From the NCBI RefSeq assembly GCF_900101165.1, contig NZ_FNFK01000009.1, positions 1 through 58,884 of the forward strand: a stretch of 58,884 nucleotides of DNA, written 5' to 3'. The notes below the pieces were generated by a model. It ran no database searches. It saw only the letters and a program-made list of their open reading frames with translations, and was not told where the DNA came from. This stretch comes from Alkalibacterium thalassium. GTDB lineage: Bacteria; Bacillota; Bacilli; Lactobacillales; Carnobacteriaceae_A. Of this stretch, positions 1 through 8,608 are shown in pieces (positions within the stretch are counted from its first letter, which is position 1; the number at the start of each line of letters is the position of its first letter). The position numbers were made by a program, and so were the translations under genes.

Positions 1-207
1 GCGGAGTGGCATAACCGCTCTCTAGTTAAAGTCAGTCAGTGGTATCCTTCCAGTCAACTGTGCTCGTCTTGTGGGCATAACGCCGGGAAGAAACATCTGC
101 ATATCAGAGAGTGGATCTGCCCAGAATGCAAAGCGCATCATGACAGAGATATCAATGCAAGTATCAATATATTAAACGAAGGCATTAAAATACTACAGTT
201 TGTCTAA
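1..207 (+). CDS. tnpB: TnpB (IS605 OrfB) RNA-guided nuclease, C-terminal fragment
   Basis: Reading frame 1 is open from the window edge to TAA at 205-207 and gives 68 residues. It contains the TnpB zinc ribbon: CSSCG near residues 25-29 and CPEC near residues 46-49. It is followed by HHDRDINASINIL, the block carrying the last acidic residue of the RuvC-like active site in this family. TnpB is an RNA-guided DNA nuclease that acts with an RNA made from the element's right end. The gene is cut by the window edge, not visibly by mutation, so whether the full protein is intact cannot be judged here. Confidence 0.88.
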   Translation, partial: AEWHNRSLVKVSQWYPSSQLCSSCGHNAGKKHLHIREWICPECKAHHDRDINASINILNEGIKILQFV

Positions 208-348
208 CACACTCCAACCGTAGGGACTACGGGGGTAGCCTGGTAAATAAAAGCAACCGCTGATACTCTATTAAACAAGTGTGTCAAGTCTACTTTGTTC
301 CCAGGAATCTCCCACTTCTAAGCGTGAGCGAAAGTGGGGGTAGTTCAA
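208..348 (+). ncRNA. Probable omega-RNA (right-end guide RNA scaffold) of TnpB
   Basis: TnpB elements make their guide RNA from the 3' part of tnpB and the adjoining non-coding right end. This stretch directly follows the tnpB stop, has no reading frame of its own, and ends with the 7-bp hairpin 311-317/332-338 next to TTCAA. The guide would be the first 16-20 bases outside the element, starting about 349. The 5' end of the RNA cannot be seen and may lie inside tnpB. The call rests on position and the hairpin, by analogy with characterised IS605 elements. Confidence 0.5.
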
Positions 349-382
349 CAGATACACTATATGGATAGTGCTTTTATTTTAA

Positions 383-1588
383 TTATTCACTGTCTTCTTT
401 TTCTCTAATTAGTCCTTTTAGTGCATCTTTTGATTCAGGGGGATTACTTAAAACATTCCTGACTTCATCAAGATCCGGCTCCACATTCCAAGTCAGGATG
501 CCGACGGGTTTATTGTCTTCAAGATAGTAGACGACCTTGCCGCCATCCACTTCGTCAATGTAATAATCAAGCTCGGGATCTAGCGTACCGATTGCTTTCC
601 AAGAAATATCAAAGACCATTGAATAAAAATAAGGGGTATAGTCATAAGGCTCCTGAGCACCAGCCATATTTTTTCCTGCAGTAGTTCCAGATTTACGAGC
701 ATGGTCCACATGTTCAATACGATTTCGTCCAAGAATTGGGTCTGGGTAGTAGGCAATATCTCCTGCAGTGAATATGTCTGGATCAGATGTTCTAAGGTAT
801 GTGTCAGTTACTACCCCTTCATCAACTTCAAGACCCGATTCTTCTGCAAGCTCTAGTAAAGGCTTGACACCAATACCTAATACAATTGCATCTCCATACA
901 CTTTCTCACCGTTATCAAGAGCCACTACTAGGTCGTCACCATCTTTATCGTAAGATTCAGCTCGAGTTCCACTAATCAGCTTGATGCCATGGTTTTTATA
1001 CGTGTTCTCGTATTCTTCGGCTAGTTCTTTAGGCAAACGATTGTCACTAAGTGTATCCTGTGGATAAATAAAAGTGACCTTGGTGTTATTCAGTGCAAGG
1101 TTAGCTGCTAGTTCAGTACCAATATAACTACCTCCAACGACTATAACATGATTGCCAGAACCTGAAATACTTCTTAAAGTGCGATAGTCATCGAATGTTC
1201 TGAACGCAAGCACGCGAGAATCATCGGGCCCCTCGATTCGTTGTGGCTGTCCACCAGTTGCTAGAAGCAATTTTCCGTAACTGAATGTATGGCCATCACT
1301 GGTCCGAACGGCTTTGTTTTCTTTATCTATAGAGACAGCAGTAGTCTGAAGAAAAATCTCTGCACCTGTCTCTTCGGTATGAAAGGGAACATCTTCTTCT
1401 GTAAAGTCATCATCTGTCCATATTTTTTTAGTTAGAGCAGGTCTAGTATAAGGTGAATCATTTTCTGAAGAAATAATACCAATCGTTCCATCTTTATCAA
1501 CTTCTCGGATTCCCTCGGCAGCAAACCCTGCTACTGTTCCTCCACCGACCATTAGATAATCAAAATGTTTTACTGAATCTTGAGTCAT
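383..1588 (-). CDS. NAD(P)/FAD-dependent oxidoreductase (ferredoxin/NADH reductase type)
   Basis: 401-residue soluble flavoprotein of the two-dinucleotide-binding-domain fold. The FAD Rossmann motif is at residues 14-20 (VGGGTVAG region), the ATGG block at 110-113, the second Rossmann motif for NAD(P)H at 148-158 (VGGSYIG), and the FAD-ribityl motif with the AGD triad at 275-277. The family moves electrons from NAD(P)H to ferredoxins, rubredoxins or oxygen. No redox-active CxxxxC is visible, so it is not a thioredoxin- or lipoamide-reductase type. It lies 27 bases downstream of the SDR gene on the same strand, suggesting a two-gene transcript. The start is supported by AAAGGAG upstream. The partner is unknown. 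Confidence 0.85.
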   Translation of the reverse strand: MTQDSVKHFDYLMVGGGTVAGFAAEGIREVDKDGTIGIISSENDSPYTRPALTKKIWTDDDFTEEDVPFHTEETGAEIFLQTTAVSIDKENKAVRTSDGHTFSYGKLLLATGGQPQRIEGPDDSRVLAFRTFDDYRTLRSISGSGNHVIVVGGSYIGTELAANLALNNTKVTFIYPQDTLSDNRLPKELAEEYENTYKNHGIKLISGTRAESYDKDGDDLVVALDNGEKVYGDAIVLGIGVKPLLELAEESGLEVDEGVVTDTYLRTSDPDIFTAGDIAYYPDPILGRNRIEHVDHARKSGTTAGKNMAGAQEPYDYTPYFYSMVFDISWKAIGTLDPELDYYIDEVDGGKVVYYLEDNKPVGILTWNVEPDLDEVRNVLSNPPESKDALKGLIREKEDSE

Positions 1589-1615
1589 GTGTGCATTCTC
1601 CTTTATCGTTTAGTG

Positions 1616-2413
1616 TTATATTGTTGCTACTGAACCACCATCGACGCGGTAATTGGATCCATTTACAAAAGATGCTTTATCTGAACATAAGAATAGAATC
1701 ACTGGAGCCACCTCTTCAACTTTTCCGCGACGCTTCAGTTCAATATGCGGGCGTTCCTCGTCAAGGAAGGACTCAATGGCTTCTTCAAATGAGACACCCA
1801 GTTTCTCGGACCGTTTTTCCATCATCTTATCGGTCATTGGGGTTTCAATAAAAGCTGGAGAGACAGTGTTGACGAGCAGTCCCTCTGTAGCATAGGTTCT
1901 GGACAATCCCTTTGAAAAAGCCAGAATGCCTGCTTTGGAACAGTCGTATGGCAGTTCATCTTTGTATGGCTGAAGTCCGTTTTCCGATGAAATGAAAACA
2001 ATGCGTCCCCAGCCCTTGCTTCTTAAATCAGGCAGGAATTCCCGGACGACACGTACCGGTCCAAGCAGATCATCTTCGATCGTCTGTACCCAGCCAGCGT
2101 CATCGATTTCATGGAAGAGTCCCTGGACACCGACCGTTCCAGCATTCTGCACTAGAATATCGATCTCTCCGACCTCCTCTTTTATGTAATCATGTAAAGC
2201 TTTCAGATCGTCTGTATTTGTGATATCTGCCGGGTAGGAATAGAGGGTGGCTTCAGAATCAAGCCAGTCTATGGTTTCATTCAGTTTCTCTTCATTGATG
2301 TCAGTCAGTACGACAGTCACGCCTTCTGCCAGAAACAAGCGGGCCGTTTCTTTTCCGATGCCGGCAGCGGCTCCTGTGATCAGTGCAACCTTGTTTTTTA
2401 TCCCTAAATCCAT
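1616..2413 (-). CDS. SDR-family oxidoreductase
   Basis: 265-residue short-chain dehydrogenase/reductase of classical length. The nucleotide-binding motif TGAAAGIG is at residues 13-20, Asp38 after strand 2 favours NAD(H), the NAG-like motif is near 90, the catalytic Ser is at 142-143, and YxxxK is Y156/K160. It probably oxidises a secondary alcohol or reduces a ketone; the substrate cannot be told. It is the first gene of a likely pair with the flavoprotein immediately downstream. The ATG has a strong AGGAGG site. Confidence 0.88.
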   Translation of the reverse strand: MDLGIKNKVALITGAAAGIGKETARLFLAEGVTVVLTDINEEKLNETIDWLDSEATLYSYPADITNTDDLKALHDYIKEEVGEIDILVQNAGTVGVQGLFHEIDDAGWVQTIEDDLLGPVRVVREFLPDLRSKGWGRIVFISSENGLQPYKDELPYDCSKAGILAFSKGLSRTYATEGLLVNTVSPAFIETPMTDKMMEKRSEKLGVSFEEAIESFLDEERPHIELKRRGKVEEVAPVILFLCSDKASFVNGSNYRVDGGSVATI

Positions 2414-2761
2414 GATGAATTCCTCCTGTAAAATCTGATTTTTATTTGATAGCGATTAAAAGCCTCGTTACTGTAAAGGGTACTCCACACGTGTCAAAAC
2501 TTCAATTATAAGGCTTGACCTCCAGGCCTGGCCTTACTAAGAGTGAGTGAACATAAGTTTTTTGAAATAAAACTGTACACCTTTCTGAAATAAAGGAGAA
2601 CTGATCGGATTTTCCCTGTAGAAAACAGCAATACTGGAATTAATGAAAGAACCATAGAATGCCGTTCTGTGGTATTCTATAGTTAAGAGAATAGATAATT
2701 TAGAATAGATAGGTAACAGGTCGAATCCGTTCAGGAAACTGACAATGGGGAGGAGAGTGTT
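2414..2761. promoter_or_regulatory. Divergent intergenic region with leader hairpin
   Basis: This 348-base gap lies between the divergent SDR and P-type ATPase genes and has no credible gene. It holds an inverted repeat, ATAGAATGCC (2654-2663) and GGTATTCTAT (2671-2680), with a 7-base loop and one G-T pair. The repeat sits about 80 bases ahead of the ATPase start and could be an operator or a leader hairpin. The ATPase ribosome-binding site GGGGAGGAG is at about 2747-2756. No regulator is encoded nearby and the role is inferred only from position. Confidence 0.35.
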
Positions 2762-5419
2762 ATGTCTATTGAAAATAAATGGCACCACCTGACTGTAGAA
2801 TCCATCACGGAGTCTTTGGGCACCGACAAGCAGCATGGGCTGTCGCCTTCGGCTGTCAATAAGCAACGGGAGGCATTCGGGTCCAACACGCTGCCAGAGA
2901 AGGCGGTCACACCCGAATGGAAGAAGTTCGTGAGTCATTTCAACGATATTCTGATTTATATTCTGCTGGTAGCGGCTTTAGTCACACTGATTTTAGGCCA
3001 CTACATCGACACAGCCGTTATACTTCTTGTCGCAGTCATAAATGCTGTGATCGGTTATATTCAGGAGAACAAAGCCGAAAAAGCGCTGGAGGGTATCCGT
3101 AATCTTCTGTCACTTCAGGCTACTGTATTAAGGGAAGGGAACAGGGAAGAAATCGATTCAGAACACCTTGTGCCCGGCGATATCGTTCTTCTGAAAGCCG
3201 GAGACAAAGTTCCGGCTGATGTGAGGATCTATCAGGCTGAGCGTTTGAAAGCAGAAGAAAGTCCATTGACTGGTGAATCAGCCTCAGTCGAAAAACAGAC
3301 AGCCGCATTGCCAGAAGAAACAGTCCTTGGAGACCGGACGAACATGGTCTTTTCAGGAACCTCCATTTCTTCAGGAACAGCTAGAGGAATAGTCGTCGCA
3401 ACAGGAGAGGATACTGAAATCGGTCAGATTAACCGAAGCATGAAAGAAGTAGAGGATATGAAGACGCCTCTCCTCCAGCAGATCGATACATTCGGTAAAA
3501 TGATTTCGATTGTCATTCTGGTTCTTGCTCTTGTATTGTTCGGCTTCGGATTGCTCATTCATGATTACGATTGGGGAGAACTGCTTCTGTCTGTAATTGG
3601 ATTGACAGTGGCGGCTATACCCGAAGGACTGCCGGCCATTCTGACGATCATCCTGGCCCTGGGTGTTCAGACGATGGCAGACAAGAAAGCAATCATGAGG
3701 ACTTTGCCGTCAGTTGAAACGCTCGGAGCGGTCACGGTGATCTGTTCTGATAAGACAGGTACTTTGACAAAAAATGAAATGACAGTGAAATCAGTCATTA
3801 CCCGTGATAAACTTATTAATGTAACCGGCACGGGCTACAAGCCTGAAGGTGAACTGATTGAAGAGAAAACTGGCAAGCCAGCTGACGTCAAAGGGGATCT
3901 GAGATTACTTCTGACTGCCATGATGACAGTAAACGATGCAGAAATACAGGAAGAAGAAGGGCAGTGGATCGTCAGAGGGGATCCGACGGAAGGCTGTCTG
4001 ATTACTTTGGCTAAAAAAGCCGATCAAAACTGTGAGCCACTGGACCTTATATCTAAAATTCCATTTGATTCAGAATATAAGTACATGGCTGGATTAGTGG
4101 AAGAAGAGGGACAGAAAAAGATTTATCTTAAAGGTGCCCCCGATCGACTGCTGGATATGTCTGACCTTGAAGAAGAGTGTGAGGAACGGGCCTACTGGGA
4201 AGAGCAGGTCAGATACCGGTCGAGAAAAGGCGAACGCGTCATCGCTGCGGCAGTCAAAGAAGTCGACAGCAGTCTGACGGATATTGATCATGAGGATGTA
4301 TCGAGCGGCCTGACCCTGTTAGGGCTGACCGGTATTATGGACCCGCCCCGGGAAGAGGCCATCGAGGCTGTTCGCGTTTGTAAAGAAGCAGGTATTCAGA
4401 TCAAAATGATTACAGGTGATCATAGAGAAACAGCCCTGGCGATCGCCAAGCAGATGGGGATTACTGATCATGACGATGTGATCGAAGGTCGCGAACTGGA
4501 TCACATGAATGAAGAAGAAATAAAGCAAGCCGTCAGTCAGTCTGATGTCTTTGCCCGGACCAGTCCGAACAACAAGCTTCAGCTGGTCGAAGCGCTTCAA
4601 GCAAACGGCCACATTAGTGCGATGACGGGAGATGGTGTGAATGATGCTCCGGCGCTCAAGCGGGCGGATATCGGAGTAGCAATGGGAATCAAAGGAACAG
4701 AGGTGGCAAAAGAAGCATCCGAAATGGTCCTGGTGGATGATAACTTCTCGACAATTGTCAATGCAGTCAGTGAAGGGCGGCGCGTCTATGACAACTTGAA
4801 GAAAACCATCCTGTTCATTCTGCCGACGAACGGAGCGGAAGCCTTTCTGGTGATGGGTGCCCTGCTTCTTGGCCTTGATATGCCGCTGACACCCGTTCAG
4901 ATTCTATACGTGAATATGGTGACAGCTGTCACTGTAGCACTCGCCTTAGCATTTGAACCCCTTGAAGAAGGCAGCATGTCAAAACCGCCCAGAAAAGCAA
5001 ATGAACAGCTGCTGAGTCCATACTACATTTTCCGTATCCTGTTTGTATCGCTGTTGATAGGCGGGAGCGTAATGTGGATGAACGGACAGCTCCAGCAGAC
5101 CTATTCACTTGCCCATGTCAACACAGTGACGCTGCATGCAATCGTATTCGCTCAGCTGTTCCATCTTTTCAATGTGAGAAATGAGCGGCATTTCAGCTTG
5201 AACAGGCATTTCTTTGATAATAAGGCAGCCTTTATTGTTTCGGCTCTGCTTATCCTGTTTCAGCTAGCTGTCACCTATGTGCCGTTTTTAAGCAAGGCCC
5301 TCGGGTTATATCCGATAGAAGCGTTCTACTGGCTATTCCCTCTTGGGCTTGGACTGATTGTCTTTATCGTAGTAGAAATAGAAAAATATCTGACTCATCA
5401 TGTGTTTAAACGAAAATAA
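2762..5419 (+). CDS. Cation-transporting P-type ATPase, P2A (Ca2+-ATPase/PacL-like)
   Basis: 885-residue integral membrane ion pump with domains in the usual order: cytoplasmic N-terminal segment, M1-M2, actuator domain with TGES (residues 170-173), M3-M4 with PEGLP (Glu288), phosphorylation motif DKTGTLT with Asp330, nucleotide domain, hinge TGDGVNDAPAL, and six C-terminal membrane helices. Family knowledge suggests export of Ca2+ or a related cation. However M6 reads NMVTAVT (718-724): Asn718 is kept but Ala722 replaces the Asp of SERCA, and the M8 acidic residue also appears missing, so the ion may differ. The flavin amine oxidase gene follows 33 bases downstream and may be co-transcribed. 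The start has a strong ribosome-binding site. Confidence 0.9.
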   Translation: MSIENKWHHLTVESITESLGTDKQHGLSPSAVNKQREAFGSNTLPEKAVTPEWKKFVSHFNDILIYILLVAALVTLILGHYIDTAVILLVAVINAVIGYIQENKAEKALEGIRNLLSLQATVLREGNREEIDSEHLVPGDIVLLKAGDKVPADVRIYQAERLKAEESPLTGESASVEKQTAALPEETVLGDRTNMVFSGTSISSGTARGIVVATGEDTEIGQINRSMKEVEDMKTPLLQQIDTFGKMISIVILVLALVLFGFGLLIHDYDWGELLLSVIGLTVAAIPEGLPAILTIILALGVQTMADKKAIMRTLPSVETLGAVTVICSDKTGTLTKNEMTVKSVITRDKLINVTGTGYKPEGELIEEKTGKPADVKGDLRLLLTAMMTVNDAEIQEEEGQWIVRGDPTEGCLITLAKKADQNCEPLDLISKIPFDSEYKYMAGLVEEEGQKKIYLKGAPDRLLDMSDLEEECEERAYWEEQVRYRSRKGERVIAAAVKEVDSSLTDIDHEDVSSGLTLLGLTGIMDPPREEAIEAVRVCKEAGIQIKMITGDHRETALAIAKQMGITDHDDVIEGRELDHMNEEEIKQAVSQSDVFARTSPNNKLQLVEALQANGHISAMTGDGVNDAPALKRADIGVAMGIKGTEVAKEASEMVLVDDNFSTIVNAVSEGRRVYDNLKKTILFILPTNGAEAFLVMGALLLGLDMPLTPVQILYVNMVTAVTVALALAFEPLEEGSMSKPPRKANEQLLSPYYIFRILFVSLLIGGSVMWMNGQLQQTYSLAHVNTVTLHAIVFAQLFHLFNVRNERHFSLNRHFFDNKAAFIVSALLILFQLAVTYVPFLSKALGLYPIEAFYWLFPLGLGLIVFIVVEIEKYLTHHVFKRK

Positions 5420-5452
5420 AAAGGTAAGGGAAGCCTTTCAGGAGGACAGGTT

Positions 5453-6742
5453 ATGTACAGATATAAAAATGAACCGGTCGATGTAGTGATCGTCGGAGCC
5501 GGATTGGCAGGGTTATCTGCCGCAGTAAAAGTGAAGGAACATGGCTTTTCATTTAAAGTGCTCGAAGCCAGCGACCGCGCAGGCGGAAAGGTCTATACCG
5601 AGTTTTCTGAAGATGGCAAACGATTCTATGAAAAAGGGGCTCAGTTTGTCAACAAGGATATGACAGAAATAATCAGCCTGATCGAGGGAGCCGGCATGGA
5701 ACTGAAAGACACGCGCCTGGCAGATGAGTCGATCGTTATCAACGAGAAAAACAAGAAAGCGATCAAATTCAGCATAACTGAAAATCAGGAGCTGCTGAAT
5801 GATTATGAACTTGAAGAACACTCACGGCTATCAACAGTTTTAAGCGAGTCGATAGAAGGCAAGTGGGAACAGAAAATGCTGAAGAGTTACATTGCTGCTG
5901 AAACGACTGTAAGCAGTGACTATATCAATGCCAAAGCGGCAAGAAAAATGATCAGCCGGATCACGACGCGAGAAAGTGAGCTTAAATATCAGGCCAGCGG
6001 TCCCTTGAATAATGTGATTACTCATTTGACAGGTCAATTGGGTGATGCGATCCATTATCACGAGCCGGTAATTTCAATCGATAAAATCGAAGAGACCTAT
6101 CAGATTAAAACTGAACACGGGAATACGTTTGAGGGACGTGCACTTATACTGGCGATTCCACCGACCGTGGCCAACCGTATCGACATGCCGGAATCTCTTC
6201 AAAACCACTTCCGTGAAGCCCTGGACAGCTTTCTGGATGGCTCAGTCATCAAACTGACTTTCCTGTACGACGAAGATTTCTGGAGACATCATAAAGTTGG
6301 TGGAAAAGAGAAGAAGGTATTCGGTGTCATTTATGTTGGAAACGAAGGCGTCAATGTCATGGACTCGTCTACTGGTGAAGATGAAAACCGTCTGACGATG
6401 TTTATTGGTGGAGACAAGGCCAAAGATCTGGTCAAAGTTCCCCCACAGGTCAGAGAGAATTTCGCTCTGGATCGCCTGATTGATGTCTTTGGGGAAGAGG
6501 CAGAAGGCTATCAAGATATAGAAGAAAGCATCTGGGTCGACTCGCCGTACACCGGTGGGGGATACGGTGCGATGGTGCACACTGAAGGCAACGAGGATGC
6601 AGATGACTTTTTGGGCGTACCTTTTGAACACGCTGTGTTTGCCAGCACTGAACTGGCCCCGCAGTTCCCTCACTTTATGGAAGGAGCTATCCGCTCCGGC
6701 AAGCAAAGTGCAGAACGACTGATCGAGGCAATGGAAAAATAA
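5453..6742 (+). CDS. FAD-dependent amine oxidase family protein
   Basis: 429-residue flavoprotein of the monoamine oxidase/phytoene desaturase superfamily. The N-terminal FAD motif is GAGLAGLSAA (residues 15-24), the ribose-binding Glu is E38, and DRAGG follows at 41-45. A C-terminal FAD block with FMEGAIRSG lies near 405-415. Such enzymes oxidise amines to imines; the substrate here is unknown. There is no signal peptide, so it should be cytosolic. AGGAGG precedes the ATG. The gene follows the P-type ATPase closely and is closed by a strong terminator, suggesting a bicistronic unit whose functional link is unclear. Confidence 0.82.
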   Translation: MYRYKNEPVDVVIVGAGLAGLSAAVKVKEHGFSFKVLEASDRAGGKVYTEFSEDGKRFYEKGAQFVNKDMTEIISLIEGAGMELKDTRLADESIVINEKNKKAIKFSITENQELLNDYELEEHSRLSTVLSESIEGKWEQKMLKSYIAAETTVSSDYINAKAARKMISRITTRESELKYQASGPLNNVITHLTGQLGDAIHYHEPVISIDKIEETYQIKTEHGNTFEGRALILAIPPTVANRIDMPESLQNHFREALDSFLDGSVIKLTFLYDEDFWRHHKVGGKEKKVFGVIYVGNEGVNVMDSSTGEDENRLTMFIGGDKAKDLVKVPPQVRENFALDRLIDVFGEEAEGYQDIEESIWVDSPYTGGGYGAMVHTEGNEDADDFLGVPFEHAVFASTELAPQFPHFMEGAIRSGKQSAERLIEAMEK

Positions 6743-6776
6743 AGCAATTCACGCACTAATAAAAGATGAAGAGGAA

Positions 6777-6804
6777 GACACTGGCCCGCCGGCCAGTGTC
6801 TTTT
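6777..6804 (+). terminator. Rho-independent terminator after amine oxidase gene
   Basis: A perfect 10-bp stem, GACACTGGCC (6777-6786) and GGCCAGTGTC (6791-6800), with a 4-base loop is followed by TTTT. It closes the ATPase/amine oxidase transcript. Confidence 0.9.
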
Positions 6805-6873
6805 CGTTACTTCAGCAGATGAGATGGGCTAAATACCGGGACTGGCTGCGTGCAGAGCCTGGAATAATCAGGC

Positions 6874-7010
6874 GAACACCTCATATTAGTCGTATATGAG
6901 GTGTTCAGCATAGTAAAAGAGCAGCGAATCGCTCATAACTCTGTGATATGAGGCATTCGTCTAACTAAAACAGGTATGAATGCCTCATAAACACAACTTA
7001 TGAGGCATTC
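6874..7010. repeat. Three phased palindromic hairpins, 52-bp period
   Basis: Three 33-base palindromes, each with 13-base arms and a 7-base loop, start at 6874, 6926 and 6978, exactly 52 bases apart with 19-base spacers. Unit 1 pairs GAACACCTCATAT with ATATGAGGTGTTC perfectly. Unit 3 pairs GAATGCCTCATAA with TTATGAGGCATTC perfectly. Unit 2 (6926-6958) has the same layout with three mismatched pairs. Differences between units 1 and 3 are compensated in the opposite arm, so pairing is conserved, not only sequence. The array is intergenic, between two terminators. No fourth unit is visible on either side. Function unknown. Confidence 0.85.
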
Positions 7011-7103
7011 AACCGCCCCGACAGTTACTGAGAGATGAGCCTGTGTCTGTTAAATATTTTTAAGTTGATTAGTTATTGATCAGTACGGCACGGCGCATCT
7101 GGA

Positions 7104-7143
7104 TATAAAAAAAGGGAACCCAATAGCTATATGCTGGGTTCCC
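7104..7143 (-). terminator. Terminator of the symporter gene
   Basis: Stem GGGAACCCA (7114-7122) and TGGGTTCCC (7135-7143). Read on the minus strand the hairpin is followed by a run of T, directly after the symporter stop codon. Confidence 0.85.
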
Positions 7144-7159
7144 ATCATTAGTAAAATCT

Positions 7160-8407
7160 TTACAGTTCTGATACTTCTGGAACTACATCATCTTGTACAG
7201 CAGGGACGTCTTTAAGGAAGTATGTGGCATATACTTTGTCAATGATCAAAGCGATCGCATTGTCACCCGAAACGTTTGCGGCTGTGCCGAAACTGTCCTG
7301 AGTGATATAAAGTGTAATCAGCAGGTTGCCCAGAGTACCCGTCGGATCGATGCCGACCATATAGACGAATGGCAGGGCACTCATGATAGCTCCCCCCGGT
7401 GCCCCCGGAGCGGCAACCATGGCAACTCCTAGAGTGGCAATGAAACTGGCCATCATACCGAACCCAAACGGCATGTCAAACATCAGTAGTACAGCTGTCA
7501 CACAAGACGTGATGGTCACGATGCTTCCCATGAGGTGGATTGTGGCGCTCAAGGGAATGACGAATTCACGAATTTCTCTGGATACTCCATTTTTACGTGC
7601 ACATTCCATATTGACTGGAATAGTTGCGGCCGATGACTGCGTCCCTAAGGCAGTGAAATAGGCGGGAATCTGATTTCTCATAAGTGTGAGAGGATTTTTC
7701 CCAGTGTATAGGGCTGCCAGTACGAACATGATCGTAATAAGAAGCAGCTGGAGAGCAATCACGATCAAGAAGACACGCCAGAATACGGATAGTAATGAAA
7801 AGACCGTACCAGTGTAACTTAGATTTAGAAAGTTACCGAATATATAAACGGGTAGAAGCGGAATAATGACAGTTTTCAAAATTAGTGTAATGATTTCCCC
7901 GAAATCATTAAAGAACTGGTACATGGTTTCTCCTTTGCCATCTTCACGCAGCCATGAAATAAATATGCCGAATAGAAAAGCGAAGACGATGGCCGATGTA
8001 ACACCGAATAATGGTTCGAGCGGCAAAGTAAATAATGGTTCCAAGGCAGCTGTCTCTTCCTGTACAGTGTTTCTCACCGACGCATCGATAAAGAGCGGAA
8101 AGAGTGAAGACGCTAGGAAATAAGCGATGAACCCACCGATCAGAGTCGATGAATAGGCAAGCAAGGCATTAAGACCTAAAAGCTTTCCTGCCCCTTGTGA
8201 GATATCTGAAATCCCTTTGACCACATAACCTACGATCATCAATGGAATAATGAAAGACAGCAGACTGCTGAACAGACTTGATACAGTGACTGGGATCTGC
8301 AGAATAAAGTCAGGTATGAACTGGATCTGACCCAAAATAATCCCCAGTAGAATAGCCAGAAGCAATTTCGGGACCAGCCCGAACTTAAGTGAATGCATCT
8401 TTTTCAT
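7160..8407 (-). CDS. Dicarboxylate/amino acid:cation symporter (DAACS family)
   Basis: 415-residue multi-pass membrane transporter of the glutamate/dicarboxylate family. Hydrophobic helices run from about residue 10 onward. The family's serine-rich re-entrant loop is visible as QSSAATIPVNM near residue 258, and the second loop as APGAPGGAIMSALPF near residue 335. It couples uptake of an acidic amino acid, serine/threonine or C4-dicarboxylate to Na+ or H+; the APGAPGG form resembles the SstT/GltP side of the family, but substrate cannot be assigned. It is a single-gene unit with its own terminator and a good ribosome-binding site (GGGGAGGA). Confidence 0.88.
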   Translation of the reverse strand: MKKMHSLKFGLVPKLLLAILLGIILGQIQFIPDFILQIPVTVSSLFSSLLSFIIPLMIVGYVVKGISDISQGAGKLLGLNALLAYSSTLIGGFIAYFLASSLFPLFIDASVRNTVQEETAALEPLFTLPLEPLFGVTSAIVFAFLFGIFISWLREDGKGETMYQFFNDFGEIITLILKTVIIPLLPVYIFGNFLNLSYTGTVFSLLSVFWRVFLIVIALQLLLITIMFVLAALYTGKNPLTLMRNQIPAYFTALGTQSSAATIPVNMECARKNGVSREIREFVIPLSATIHLMGSIVTITSCVTAVLLMFDMPFGFGMMASFIATLGVAMVAAPGAPGGAIMSALPFVYMVGIDPTGTLGNLLITLYITQDSFGTAANVSGDNAIALIIDKVYATYFLKDVPAVQDDVVPEVSEL

Positions 8408-8608
8408 AATAAATTCCTCCCCTAAATTTTGTCCTTTAAAGACTTCTATTTTTTCTCCTAAAAAGGATGGTCTGACTAGTATACTATATTAGGAAACAAT
8501 TAGTAATATAAAAGTAGAAATTAATTTAAAAAATTCACGCTGGCTCCCTTTTTTTCTTGTCGGATGATATAGTAGAAGAGATAAACAGGAATTGGAGTGG
8601 ATGTATAA

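Larger units (their letters stand above)
1..348 (+). mobile_element. Right-hand end of an IS200/IS605-family element
   Basis: The window opens inside an insertion sequence. Visible are the last 68 codons of a TnpB-like gene, about 100 bases of non-coding sequence, and a right-end hairpin with arms CCCACTT (311-317) and AAGTGGG (332-338), followed by TTCAA. Elements of this family end just 3' of a subterminal hairpin at a TCAA-like tetranucleotide, so the boundary is placed at 348. The left end and any tnpA lie outside the window. The flanking DNA is the 3' intergenic side of the FAD oxidoreductase gene, so no gene here appears interrupted. Confidence 0.8.

Noticed and set aside
2537-2938. 133-codon minus-strand ORF crossing the ATPase start
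   Set aside because: It overlaps the promoter and first 59 codons of a certain gene and has no motif or ribosome-binding site.
6874-7010. CRISPR-like appearance: repeats of 33 bases with 19-base spacers
   Set aside because: The repeats vary between units with compensating changes, there are only three, spacers are too short, and no cas gene is present.
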